Origin: Caulobacter sp.
GTDB taxonomy: Bacteria > Pseudomonadota > Alphaproteobacteria > Caulobacterales > Caulobacteraceae
Direction of reading: 5' to 3'
Length of the DNA: 51,671 bases
Assembly (NCBI GenBank): GCA_028291055.1
Contig: JAQGIP010000082.1
Coordinates: 1 to 51,671, forward strand
Below, piece by piece: positions 37,229 through 45,250 of the stretch (position 1 is its first letter; every line of letters begins with the position of its first letter). Below the pieces are notes generated by a model. It had not been told where the DNA came from. It did no database searches and saw nothing but the letters and a program-made list of their open reading frames with translations. Made by a program: the position numbers and the translations under genes.

Positions 37229-38338
37229 CTAGGCCGGGTTCAGGGGCGCGAAGGCGGGGTCGAAGGTGACCATGCTCTGCAGGTCGGGCGAATCGACGCC
37301 GATCGCCATGGGGCAGAGCGCGTCCGGCACGACGGCGATGTCGAACAGTTCGGTGATCGCGCCTTCCAGCCGGATCCATTCCACCGTGTCGCCCGTCTTG
37401 GTGTCGATCACATAGACGCCGCACCAGGCCTCGCCGTCCTTGGCCTTCAGGGTGTCGGCCAGCTCCAGGCCCGCGAACGACGCCTCGTGACGGGGCAGGG
37501 ACACCGTCACCAGGGCGAAGCGGCCCTGAAACGACAGGCCGCGCAGGAAGCCCGGACAGAAGGCGATGTCCTCCTTGGCGCCGGTCTCGCGATCGACCCG
37601 GATCAGATAGCCGCGTCCGGAATCCAGCGCCCAGAGCACGCCCTCATGGACCCGGGGGCTGTGGGGCATGGACAGCTGGTCGGTGACGACGCGGTCGTTG
37701 CGGACGTCGATGATCACCCCACCCTCATGACGCCGGTTGCGCCAGCCGGTCAGCACATCGCTGCGGCTGACGGCGGTGACGTAGCGGGGCAGGTCGTCCT
37801 CCATGGCCAGCCCGTTCAGGTGGCAACGGTCCTCCGCCGCCAGCCGGGAGATGAAGCCGGGCTTCCAGATCGGCTGGAACCCCTGGGTCGGGCTGACCGT
37901 GGCCAGGCAGGAGAATTTGGTGTTGACGAAGATCAGCCGGCCGCTGCGGTCGACGGCCACCTCGTGGATGTCCACGTCGCCGATGGTCTGGGCGTTGCGG
38001 GGCACATAGAGGCGGTCATAGTGCTCGTTGGCCACCTGGCCCGCGGCCAGCACATTCTCCAACCGCCAGATCTGGTAGAGGGCGCCCACATAGATCCGGT
38101 TGGGCCGCACATGCAGGCCCATGGCGCGCAGGAAGTTCTGCTGGTGGAAAGACACCACCCCGCCCGGCCCCACGCCGACCAGGAACAGCTGCCCGGTCTG
38201 GTAGGAGGTGAAGGCGATCGAGCATTTGTGGCGCGCCAGCCAACTGGAGAAGCCGCGCGACACCGACAGGTCGGTGGTGGGTGGCCGGGGCGCGGGCGCG
38301 GCGGCGTTGGACGGCGGCGCGGCCTTGGAAACACTCAT
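37229..38338 (-). CDS. TIGR03032 / DUF4915 family protein
   Basis: A 369-residue protein of the TIGR03032 (DUF4915) family, of unknown function, probably a beta-propeller. Signature stretches are CSIAFTSYQTGQLFLVG, HLNGLAMEDDLPRYVTAVSRSDVLTGWR, GGVIIDVRNDRVV and LSMPHSPRVHEGVLWALDSGRGYLI. No signal peptide is seen; the first 25 residues are Ala/Pro-rich. It lies upstream of and on the same strand as the autotransporter, 436 bases away. I infer it belongs to the same inserted block. Confidence 0.85.
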   Translation of the reverse strand: MSVSKAAPPSNAAAPAPRPPTTDLSVSRGFSSWLARHKCSIAFTSYQTGQLFLVGVGPGGVVSFHQQNFLRAMGLHVRPNRIYVGALYQIWRLENVLAAGQVANEHYDRLYVPRNAQTIGDVDIHEVAVDRSGRLIFVNTKFSCLATVSPTQGFQPIWKPGFISRLAAEDRCHLNGLAMEDDLPRYVTAVSRSDVLTGWRNRRHEGGVIIDVRNDRVVTDQLSMPHSPRVHEGVLWALDSGRGYLIRVDRETGAKEDIAFCPGFLRGLSFQGRFALVTVSLPRHEASFAGLELADTLKAKDGEAWCGVYVIDTKTGDTVEWIRLEGAITELFDIAVVPDALCPMAIGVDSPDLQSMVTFDPAFAPLNPA

Positions 38339-38548
38339 CTAGTCACTCGGGAAGGGCCGCCCGGAACGGGCAAGACGGTGCTAGCCGCTGTATCGGGCGG
38401 CCGCCAAGCCGAAAATGCGCGGGCGCTCCGCCCGTTCCGGTTTCCGCGGGGGCGCCCCAGACCCTAAGAGTGACACTTCGGCCTCCGGAAGGCGGTGGGG
38501 TTCAAACAGCCGTTTCCTAACCGCCGAATATTCGCTATCCCGCCAGCC

Positions 38549-39556
38549 ATGGCCGACTTCGCAGACAACCCCGCCGCCGATCCGTTGCTGACGCTGGTTC
38601 CCGACCACAAGGTCTCGATCCGCGAGGTGTTCGGCGTCGATTCCGACATGATGGTTCCGGCGTTCAAGGAACGCGACAGCCACGTGCCCGACTTGGACGA
38701 AGCCTATCGCTTCGATCCCCAGACCACGCTGGCCATCTGCGCCGGCTTCGCCTTCGACCGCCGGGTGATGGTCCAGGGCTATCACGGCACCGGCAAGTCG
38801 ACCCACATCGAGCAGGTCGCCGCGCGCCTTAACTGGCCGTTGGTGCGGGTCAACCTCGACGCCCACATCAGCCGCATCGACCTGGTCGGCAAGGACGCCA
38901 TCGTCCTGAAGGACGGCAAGCAGGTCACCGAATTCCGCGAAGGCATGCTGCCCTGGGCCCTGCAACGGCCCATCGCCCTGGTGTTCGATGAATATGACGC
39001 GGGCCGCCCCGACGTGATGTTCGTGATCCAGCGCGTGCTGGAAGCGCAGGGCAAGCTGACCCTGCTCGACCAGAACCGGGTGATCCGGCCCAACCCCTAT
39101 TTCCGGCTGTTCTCCACCACCAACACCATCGGTCTCGGCGACACCACCGGCCTCTATCACGGCACCCAGCAGATCAACCAAGGCCAGATGGACCGCTGGT
39201 CGATCGTCACCACGCTGAACTACCTCGACCACGACGTGGAGGCCGACATCGTGTTGGCCAAGTCGCCCCACTACGACACGCCGGAGGGCAAGCGCACCCT
39301 GGCCGCCATGGTCCGCGTGGCCGACATGACCCGCAACGCCTTCATGAACGGCGACATCTCCACCGTCATGAGCCCGCGCACCGTGATCACCTGGGCCCAG
39401 AACGCCGAGATCCTGGCCGGCGACATTGGTCTCGCCTTCCGCATGACCTTCCTGAACAAGTGCGACGAACTGGAGCGCCCGACGGTGGCCGAGTTCTTCC
39501 AGCGCGCCTTCGGATCGGACCTTCCGGAAAGTGCGGCTCGGGTGAAGGTGGCTTAA
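38549..39556 (+). CDS. cobS: Cobaltochelatase subunit CobS
   Basis: AAA+ subunit of the aerobic ATP-dependent cobaltochelatase (CobN-CobS-CobT) that inserts Co2+ into hydrogenobyrinic acid a,c-diamide. The 335-residue protein has Walker [10 protein letters not shown], Walker [11 protein letters not shown], sensor-1 [10 protein letters not shown] and the CobS N-terminal part ([19 protein letters not shown]). ATG at 38549 is used. cobT, its usual downstream partner, is absent; a two-component pair follows instead. Confidence 0.95.
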   Translation: MADFADNPAADPLLTLVPDHKVSIREVFGVDSDMMVPAFKERDSHVPDLDEAYRFDPQTTLAICAGFAFDRRVMVQGYHGTGKSTHIEQVAARLNWPLVRVNLDAHISRIDLVGKDAIVLKDGKQVTEFREGMLPWALQRPIALVFDEYDAGRPDVMFVIQRVLEAQGKLTLLDQNRVIRPNPYFRLFSTTNTIGLGDTTGLYHGTQQINQGQMDRWSIVTTLNYLDHDVEADIVLAKSPHYDTPEGKRTLAAMVRVADMTRNAFMNGDISTVMSPRTVITWAQNAEILAGDIGLAFRMTFLNKCDELERPTVAEFFQRAFGSDLPESAARVKVA

Positions 39557-39617
39557 GCCGCTTCGCCTTGCTGGCGGCGGCCCCGGCCCCTAGCGTCGTT
39601 TCGACGACGAGGCCGCC

Positions 39618-41150
39618 ATGACCGATTGGTCCGATCCAGAGGGCAGCGATCCCGAGACCCTCGCGCCGCCGGTTCGCCGGGCGCTCTTCGGCCATGCCGC
39701 ATCGCTGGCGCTGGTGGCGACGGCGGTGGCGGTCTCCATGACCCTCGAGCGCTGGGTCGCCGCGCCCCACCTGTCTCTGGTCTTCGTCCTGCCGGTGGTC
39801 ATCGCCGCCGTGCTGTTCGGCTGGTGGCCCGCCATGACGGCGGCGGCGGCCGGCGCGCTGGCCTGCAACTACTTCCTGATCGAGCCCCGCTTCACCCTGC
39901 GGGTGCGCGACCCGGGCAACCTCTGGGGCCTGGTCCTGCTGCTGGGCGTGGCCGCCATCGTCAGCGCCGTGGCCGCCAACGCGCGGCGCCGGGCGCTCGA
40001 GGCCCAGGAGCACGCCGACCAAGCGATGGCCTTGCAGCGGATGGCGCGCGACATGGTCGGCGCCCCGAACGCCGACGCCGCCGCGGCCGCGCGCACCCTG
40101 CACCAGATCTTTCGCACGCCCGCCGTGGTCATGACGCTGCAGGGCGACCAGCTGATGGTGGCCGCCGCCGCGCCGCCTCTGCAGCTATCGGACGGCGAGT
40201 TCGACGCCGCCCGGTGGGCCTTGGGATCACGTCAGGCCGTGGTGGCCGGAACCTATCCCGTCGACCAGGCCCGCTTCGACTTCTGGCCCGTCATCACCCC
40301 GGCCCGGCGCCAGGCGGTGATCGGCGTGGCCCTGGCGAGCCGAGGCAAACACCAGCCGGCCAATCCCGACCGTCTGGTGGAGATCGTCGGCGGCTATCTC
40401 GCCGTGGCCCTGGACCGCGAGGCCTATGCCACCCAGGCCGTGCAGGCGCGCCTGACCATGGAGGGCGAGCGGGTGAAGGCCGATCTGCTGGCGGCGGTGT
40501 CTCACGACCTGAAGACGCCGCTATCCACCATCCTGCTGACGCTGCAATCCCTGCGCAAATTCGGCGACGGCCATGACGCCGCCGCCCGCGAGGCCCTGCT
40601 GGCCGGGGCGGAGGTCGAGACCGCGCGGCTGACCGGCCTGGTCGGCAACCTGCTCGACATGAACCGCCTGGATGCCGAGGCCGTGGTAGTCCGCCCCGTT
40701 CTAGCCGCGCCCGCCGACCTGGCCGCCGCCGCCATCGCGCGCGCCGCCCCGGCGCTGGCAGGCCACCCGGTGGCCAATGCCGTGGATCCGAGCGCCGCCG
40801 CCGTGCTGATCGACGAAGGGCTGGCCGAAACCGCGCTCGCTGCCGTGCTCGAGAACGCCGGCAAATACGCGCCCGCCGGCTCGCTCATCCTGATCCGCTC
40901 GGGCCACGCGGACGGCATGGCCGTGATCGAGGTGCTGGATGAAGGTCCGGGCTTCCCCGGCGAGATCGAGCCCCTGTTCGCCCGCTTCACACGCGGGGTG
41001 GAGGGCGACGGCCGCCCGCCCGGCACGGGGCTCGGTCTGGCCATCGCGCGCGGCTTTCTGGCCGCCCAAGGGGGACGCATAGAGGCGGCCAACCGAACCG
41101 ACGCGCCCGGCGCTATCGTGCGCCTGCTGCTGCCCCTGGCGCCGGCATGA
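39618..41150 (+). CDS. KdpD-like sensor histidine kinase lacking the N-terminal KdpD/Usp region
   Basis: A 510-residue inner-membrane kinase. The N-terminal DUF4118 has four membrane helices (about 28-50, 55-75, 77-92, 102-122) as in KdpD, then a GAF-like segment (145-270), HisKA with H296 (AAVSHDLKTPLST), and HATPase (N-box ENAGKYA, G1 DEGPGF, G2 GTGLGLAIA). The KdpD and UspA-like sensor domains of full KdpD are missing. The stop overlaps the regulator ATG by four bases (ATGA). No kdpFABC is in the window. Confidence 0.88.
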   Translation: MTDWSDPEGSDPETLAPPVRRALFGHAASLALVATAVAVSMTLERWVAAPHLSLVFVLPVVIAAVLFGWWPAMTAAAAGALACNYFLIEPRFTLRVRDPGNLWGLVLLLGVAAIVSAVAANARRRALEAQEHADQAMALQRMARDMVGAPNADAAAAARTLHQIFRTPAVVMTLQGDQLMVAAAAPPLQLSDGEFDAARWALGSRQAVVAGTYPVDQARFDFWPVITPARRQAVIGVALASRGKHQPANPDRLVEIVGGYLAVALDREAYATQAVQARLTMEGERVKADLLAAVSHDLKTPLSTILLTLQSLRKFGDGHDAAAREALLAGAEVETARLTGLVGNLLDMNRLDAEAVVVRPVLAAPADLAAAAIARAAPALAGHPVANAVDPSAAAVLIDEGLAETALAAVLENAGKYAPAGSLILIRSGHADGMAVIEVLDEGPGFPGEIEPLFARFTRGVEGDGRPPGTGLGLAIARGFLAAQGGRIEAANRTDAPGAIVRLLLPLAPA

Positions 41151-41851
41151 GCGACGCCGCCGATCCGGCCACCCTGCTGATCGTGGAAGACGATCCCAAC
41201 CTGCGCCTGACCCTGGCCGCGACGCTCAAAGCCGCCGGCTATCGGGTGGTGGAGGCTGCCACCGCCGCCGAAGGCAAACGCTGGTTCGCCCACTATGCGC
41301 CGGACCTGGTGGTGCTCGACCTGGGCCTGCCCGACCAGGATGGCCTGGAGGTCATCGAGGCCATCCGCGCCAAGGGGGCGACCCCCATCGTCGTGCTCTC
41401 CGCCCGCGCCGCCGAGACCATGAAGGTCCGCGCCCTGGACCTCGGCGCCGACGACTACATCGGCAAGCCCTTCGGGGTGGACGAACTGCTGGCGAGACTG
41501 CGGGCCGCCCTACGCCACGGCGTCCAGGCGCGCGGCTCGGCCCCCGTCATCCGCACCGGCGACCTGGAGATCGACCTGGGTCTGCGCGTCGTGCGCCGCG
41601 CGGGCGAGCCGGTGAAGCTGTCGCCCAAGGAATACGACCTCCTCAGCGAACTGGCGCTGAACCTCGGCCGCATCGTGCCCCACGCGGACCTGCTGCGCGC
41701 CGTCTGGGGCTCGGAGACGGCGGATATCCAGTACCTGCGCGTCTATCTGGGCCAGCTGCGCCAGAAGCTGGATACACCCGGCGCCCCGTCGCTGCTGATC
41801 TCCGAAGCGGGGGTTGGGTATCGGTTGGCGGAGGCGGCGGTGATGGGGTGA
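41147..41851 (+). CDS. KdpE-like OmpR-family response regulator
   Basis: A 234-residue transcription regulator with a receiver domain (E14-D15-D16, phospho-acceptor D58 in VVLDLGLPDQDG, Lys of YIGKPFG) and an OmpR/PhoB winged helix (LSPKEYDLLSELALNLGRIVPHADLLRAVWG...YLRVYLGQLRQKLD). The closing QLRQKLDxxxxxPxLLxSExGVGYRL block matches KdpE. Coupled to the kinase by ATGA. Target genes are not in this window. Confidence 0.9.
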   Translation: MSDAADPATLLIVEDDPNLRLTLAATLKAAGYRVVEAATAAEGKRWFAHYAPDLVVLDLGLPDQDGLEVIEAIRAKGATPIVVLSARAAETMKVRALDLGADDYIGKPFGVDELLARLRAALRHGVQARGSAPVIRTGDLEIDLGLRVVRRAGEPVKLSPKEYDLLSELALNLGRIVPHADLLRAVWGSETADIQYLRVYLGQLRQKLDTPGAPSLLISEAGVGYRLAEAAVMG

Positions 41852-41880
41852 AGGGCGCCGCCCCTAACACCCCCCACTCC

Positions 41881-42016
41881 GTCATCCTCGGACTTGTTCC
41901 GAGGACCCCTGCGTGCGCAATCAATCCCGAATGACGGATTGCACATACGATCCGCACCCCACTGATACACCGTGGACTGCCGATAGAGGGGTCCTCGGAA
42001 CAAGTCCGAGGATGAC
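41881..42016. repeat. REPIN-like element with perfect 30-base inverted arms
   Basis: Perfect 30-base inverted arms at 41881-41910 and 41987-42016; weaker similarity (CCCCAC / GTGGGG) extends a few bases beyond each. Each arm folds alone as CCTCGGA-CTTGT-TCCGAGG. A 76-base core lies between. It differs in sequence from the element at 8828-8970. It sits between the kdpE-like gene and the GIY-YIG remnant. Confidence 0.8.
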
Positions 42017-42040
42017 GACGTGGGGTGGTTGGCGCCGCGC

Positions 42041-42366
42041 CTAGAACTGCAACGGCACCCCAGTCCAGCTGATGAGCGGCGGATAGAGATCGCTCCAATC
42101 CGGGTTGTCCCGTTCGATCAGATTGATCTTCACTGCCGCGGCCAGTGCTTGAGCGTCTTCTCCCGCTGGATCGCGCCGACCATGCTCTCGCCCTGCTCGA
42201 ACCAGACCAGCTTGTCCAGGCCATAGGTCTTGGTGAACCCCGGGATCAGGCCCTCACGATGTTCCTGGATGCGCCTGAGGAACCGGCTCGTCACCCCGAT
42301 GTAGAGCGTGCCGCGATAGCGGTCGCTCATGATGTAGACCGCTATGGACGAGTCGCGGCCGACCAC
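42041..42366 (-). pseudogene. GIY-YIG nuclease family gene broken by a one-base frameshift
   Basis: Small GIY-YIG endonuclease-like protein of the YhbQ type. The first frame reads VYIMSDRYRGTLYIGVTSRFLRRIQEHREGL and FTKTYGLDKLVWFEQGESM...IQREKTLKHWPRQ, then stops at 42130. Continuing one base shifted gives VKINLIERDNPDWSDLYPPL to a stop at 42041, which is exactly the missing family C-terminus. A single G lost at CAGTG(G)AAG near 42130 explains it. The likely start is the GTG at 42366, eight bases after the folB stop; the GIY..YIG, R and E residues are in the first part. It may be a real pseudogene, a sequence error, or a truncated active protein. Confidence 0.85.
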
Positions 42367-42373
42367 GGAACCG

Positions 42374-42778
42374 TCAGGCCCTGACCGCCGTGATCTCCAC
42401 GCCCGCCGCCTGGGCATGCGGCGCCAGCGCCATGGGCTTTTCCACCCTCACCCGCGCCTTGGTCACCCGCTCGTCGGCCAGGCAGGCGGCGGCCAGGCGT
42501 TGGGCGAACAGTTCGACCAGTTCGATATGGCCCTCTGCCGCGATGGCGCGGGCGGCGGTGGCGATGGTCTCGTAGTTGACCGTCTGGCTCAGGTGCTCGG
42601 CCCCGGCCGTGGCCACGTCCAGCTCCACGTCGGCGATCAGCGGCTGCAGGATGCCGCGCTCCTGCGGATAGACGCCCACCTCGGCATTGATGGCCAGGCC
42701 GCGCACGAACACCTTGGTGATGATCACCTTGGCCGTACTGACGGGGGCAAGCGGGTCGGGACGCAGGGCAGGGGTCAT
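42374..42778 (-). CDS. folB: Dihydroneopterin aldolase
   Basis: Converts 7,8-dihydroneopterin to 6-hydroxymethyl-7,8-dihydropterin plus glycolaldehyde in folate synthesis. The 134-residue protein has FVRGLAINAEVGVYPQERG, LIADVELDV, the substrate segment VNYETIATAARAI, the conserved Glu of IELVELFAQRLA and the catalytic Lys of VRVEKPMAL. The ATG at 42778 has GAGG six bases upstream; a GTG at 42790 overlapping the upstream stop is an alternative. It follows the FolM-like SDR on the same strand. Confidence 0.92.
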   Translation of the reverse strand: MTPALRPDPLAPVSTAKVIITKVFVRGLAINAEVGVYPQERGILQPLIADVELDVATAGAEHLSQTVNYETIATAARAIAAEGHIELVELFAQRLAAACLADERVTKARVRVEKPMALAPHAQAAGVEITAVRA

Positions 42779-42786
42779 GAGGGGCC

Positions 42787-43533
42787 TCACTCGCCAAGGA
42801 TGTCCGGGGTGCGCCAGGCCAGGTGCTGGCCCGCGTCGACGGCGATCATCTGGCCGGTCACCGAACGCGCGTCAATCAGATAGCGCAGGGCCGCGGCGAT
42901 CTCGGCGGGGGTCACCCGATGGCCCAGCGGCGTGGCCGCCGCCTCGGCGTCGAACTCGCCGGGCGCCTGGTGCGCCGAGCCCAGGGTCGGGCCCGGTCCG
43001 ATGGCGTTGACGCGGATGGCCGGCGCGAGCGCCTGGGCCAGGGTCTGGGTCGCCCACCACAGCCCCGCCTTGCTGGCGCTGTAGCTGAAGAACTGGGGGT
43101 TGGGGCGCCACACCCGCTGGTCGATGATGTTGACGATCAGCCCCTCCGCGCCGGCGGGCAGGGCGTCCGCGAAGGCCTGGGCCAGCATCACCGGCGCGCG
43201 CAGATTGGCCGCCATATGGGCGTCCCAGCCGGCCTCGGTGATCGATCCGACCCGGTCGTCCTCGAACATCGAGGCGTTGTTGACCAGCAAGGTCAGTGGG
43301 CCGAGCGCGTCGGCCGCCTGCGAGACGAGCCGATCGGCGATGCCGGCATCGGTCAGATCGCCGGTGAGCACACAGGCGCGCACGCCCGACGCGCGGACGG
43401 CATCGGCCGTCTCGTTCGCCTCGTCGGGCGAGGTGTGGTGGTGGATGGCGACGTCATAGCCCGCCTCGGCGCAGGCCAGGGCCAGGGACGCGCCGATGCG
43501 CCGGGCCGCGCCGGTGACGAGCGCGGCAACCAT
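42787..43533 (-). CDS. Pteridine-reductase-like SDR (FolM-like)
   Basis: A 248-residue short-chain dehydrogenase. The cofactor motif is TGAARRIG (7-14), the TGxxxRxG form typical of pteridine reductases. The usual catalytic Ser is replaced by Asp in IVNIIDQRVW, also as in PTR1 and FolM, and the YSASKAG pair is kept. Immediately followed by folB. I infer dihydrofolate or dihydromonapterin reduction, not proved. Confidence 0.82.
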   Translation of the reverse strand: MVAALVTGAARRIGASLALACAEAGYDVAIHHHTSPDEANETADAVRASGVRACVLTGDLTDAGIADRLVSQAADALGPLTLLVNNASMFEDDRVGSITEAGWDAHMAANLRAPVMLAQAFADALPAGAEGLIVNIIDQRVWRPNPQFFSYSASKAGLWWATQTLAQALAPAIRVNAIGPGPTLGSAHQAPGEFDAEAAATPLGHRVTPAEIAAALRYLIDARSVTGQMIAVDAGQHLAWRTPDILGE

Positions 43534-43537
43534 GTAA

Positions 43538-43618
43538 CTAGTCCAGGCGGCCGAACTCGAACTTGTTCAGGGCGAACAGGATCACGAGGAAGGCAACAAT
43601 GACGCCGATGGCCACCAT
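43538..43618 (-). CDS. 26-residue single-helix membrane peptide
   Basis: A mini-gene reading MVAIGVIVAFLVILFALNKFEFGRLD then TAG. It is one membrane helix (residues 2-17) with a short charged tail. GGAG lies seven bases before the ATG at 43618, and the stop is four bases before the SDR ATG, so it would lead the SDR-folB operon. Its length is below normal gene-calling limits. Function unknown; a regulator or subunit of a membrane complex is possible. Confidence 0.6.
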   Translation of the reverse strand: MVAIGVIVAFLVILFALNKFEFGRLD

Positions 43619-43708
43619 GGTGGGGCTCCGCAGAAAAATCGAAAGGTCATGCCCCGCTTAGCCGCCGCGCGCGCTGACGGCAAGCGGCGGTTGGGCTAGC
43701 GTGGGCAA

Positions 43709-44179
43709 ATGCCCTGGCGCCGCCGTCTCGAACCCATCCTCCGCCCCCTCTACCGCTACCGCGCGCGCCGTGTGCGCGGCATGACGCTGGGCGTGCGCGG
43801 CCTGGTGGTGAACGACCAGGGCCAGGTCCTGCTTATCGAGCACACCTACATGCCCGGCTGGTATATGCCCGGCGGCGGGGTGGAGAAGGGCGAGACCTGC
43901 GAACAGTCGGTGATCCGCGAGCTGCACGAAGAGGCCGGCATCCATGTTGAGGGCCGCCCCGTGCTGGTCTCCGTCCATTCCAACCACCTGCGCTTTCCCG
44001 GCGACCATGTGCTGATCTACCGGATCGACGCCTGGACCCAGACCGAACCGACGCAAAAGGGCGAAATCCTGCAGATCGGCTGGTTCGCGCCGGACGCCCT
44101 TCCCGAGGACGTCACCCCCAGCACGCGCAAAAGAATCCTCGAAGCCCTTGCCGGACACGAGCCGCATCCGCTTTGGTAG
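43709..44179 (+). CDS. Nudix hydrolase
   Basis: A 156-residue pyrophosphohydrolase. The Nudix box is complete: GGGVEKGETCEQSVIRELHEEAGI (GX5EX7REUXEEXGU). Basic N-terminal stretch RRRLEPILRPLYRYRARRVRGMTLGVRGLVVND precedes it. Cleaves a nucleoside diphosphate linked to X; substrate not known. It sits 38 bases before the SMP-30 gene. Confidence 0.9.
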   Translation: MPWRRRLEPILRPLYRYRARRVRGMTLGVRGLVVNDQGQVLLIEHTYMPGWYMPGGGVEKGETCEQSVIRELHEEAGIHVEGRPVLVSVHSNHLRFPGDHVLIYRIDAWTQTEPTQKGEILQIGWFAPDALPEDVTPSTRKRILEALAGHEPHPLW

Positions 44180-44217
44180 GACTAGGCCCCGCCAGAGGGC
44201 CGCCCAAGGGAAACGCC

Positions 44218-45153
44218 ATGCCGCTCAAACCCATCCCCACCGGGGCATTCACCAGGATCGCCGTCGGCATCGACCGGCCCGAGGATGTGGTGGTCGGCAA
44301 GGACGGCCGCGTCTTCGCGTCGGACCACCAGAGCGCGGTGGCCGAGATCCATTCCGACGGCAGCTTCACCCGCATGGGCCCCAAGGGCGGCGCGCCTAAC
44401 GGCATCAACATGGATCTTCAGGGCCGCGTGCTGATCGCCAACTTCGGCATCTATGACGGCGAGCCCGGCCCGCTGCAGCGCTTCGACCCGGCCACCGGCA
44501 TCCACGAAACCCTCGCCGCCGAAGTGGAAGGCCGCAAGCTGACCTCGTCCAACTATCCGGTGCTCGACCGGGCCGGCAACATCTGGTGCGCCAACTCCAC
44601 CGACGCGCCCACTTGGCCCGAAGCGCTGGACGGCCGCCCCGACGGCTTCATCTTCGTGCTGCGTCCCGACGGCTCCACCAGCCTGGCCGCCGAGGGCCTG
44701 AAATTCCCCAACGGCCTGGCGCTCAGCGATGACGACGCCTTCCTCTACTGCGCCCAGACCAGCGGCGCGGATGTCCTGCGCTTCCCGATCCTGCCCGGCG
44801 GCAAACTCGGCCTGGGCGAACGCTACGGCCCGGTGCTTGGCCGGCTGCTCGGGCGCGGCGAAGCACTCGGCGAACATGACCAGGACCTCGGCTACACCGA
44901 CGGCGTCGGCCTGGACGCCGACGGCAACGTCTGGGTCTGCCTGCCCGCCGCCAACAAGGTGGTCGCCATCACCCCCACCGGCGAGGTGGTCACCGTGGTC
45001 CACGATCCGTCCGGCCAAACGGTCAACCACCCCACCAACGTCACCTGGGGCGGCCGCGACCTCACCGACCTCTATATCGGCTCAATTCGGGCGGACTATG
45101 TGCTGAAGGCAAAAAGTCCCGTGCCCGGCCAGCCGCAGATTCATCAGCGCTGA
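44218..45153 (+). CDS. SMP-30/gluconolactonase family protein
   Basis: A 311-residue six-bladed beta-propeller, likely a calcium-dependent lactonase. Features are RPEDVVVGKDGRVFASD, APNGINMDLQGRVLIANFG, KFPNGLALSDDDAFLYCAQT, and YTDGVGLDADGNVWVCLPAANKVVAITPTGEVV with the metal-binding Asp of the DG(V/I)GLDxxGNVW motif, and Glu of EDVVV near the N-terminus. ATG at 44218 is used. Substrate unknown. Confidence 0.85.
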   Translation: MPLKPIPTGAFTRIAVGIDRPEDVVVGKDGRVFASDHQSAVAEIHSDGSFTRMGPKGGAPNGINMDLQGRVLIANFGIYDGEPGPLQRFDPATGIHETLAAEVEGRKLTSSNYPVLDRAGNIWCANSTDAPTWPEALDGRPDGFIFVLRPDGSTSLAAEGLKFPNGLALSDDDAFLYCAQTSGADVLRFPILPGGKLGLGERYGPVLGRLLGRGEALGEHDQDLGYTDGVGLDADGNVWVCLPAANKVVAITPTGEVVTVVHDPSGQTVNHPTNVTWGGRDLTDLYIGSIRADYVLKAKSPVPGQPQIHQR

Positions 45154-45211
45154 AGACTCCCTCTTCCCCGCCTGATCGCTGATCACTAAACTAACGTTTG
45201 AACGGCCGCCC

Positions 45212-45223
45212 CTCACCGGTGAG
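45212..45223. promoter_or_regulatory. 12-base palindrome CTCACCGGTGAG upstream of aldehyde dehydrogenase
   Basis: Perfect palindrome 28 bases before the ATG. It may be an operator or a 5' leader hairpin. Nothing else supports a specific regulator. Confidence 0.3.
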
Positions 45224-45250
45224 CGGACCGACCCGCCCAAGGAGGACGCG

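Noticed and set aside
36979..37269. 96-residue open frame in the autotransporter upstream region
   Set aside because: No ribosome site, Arg-rich random composition, and it runs into the end of the TIGR03032 gene on the other strand.
38339..38548. Cobalamin riboswitch upstream of cobS
   Set aside because: I looked for the B12-box and conserved core and found none; only short G/C hairpins such as GGGGGCGCCCC are present.
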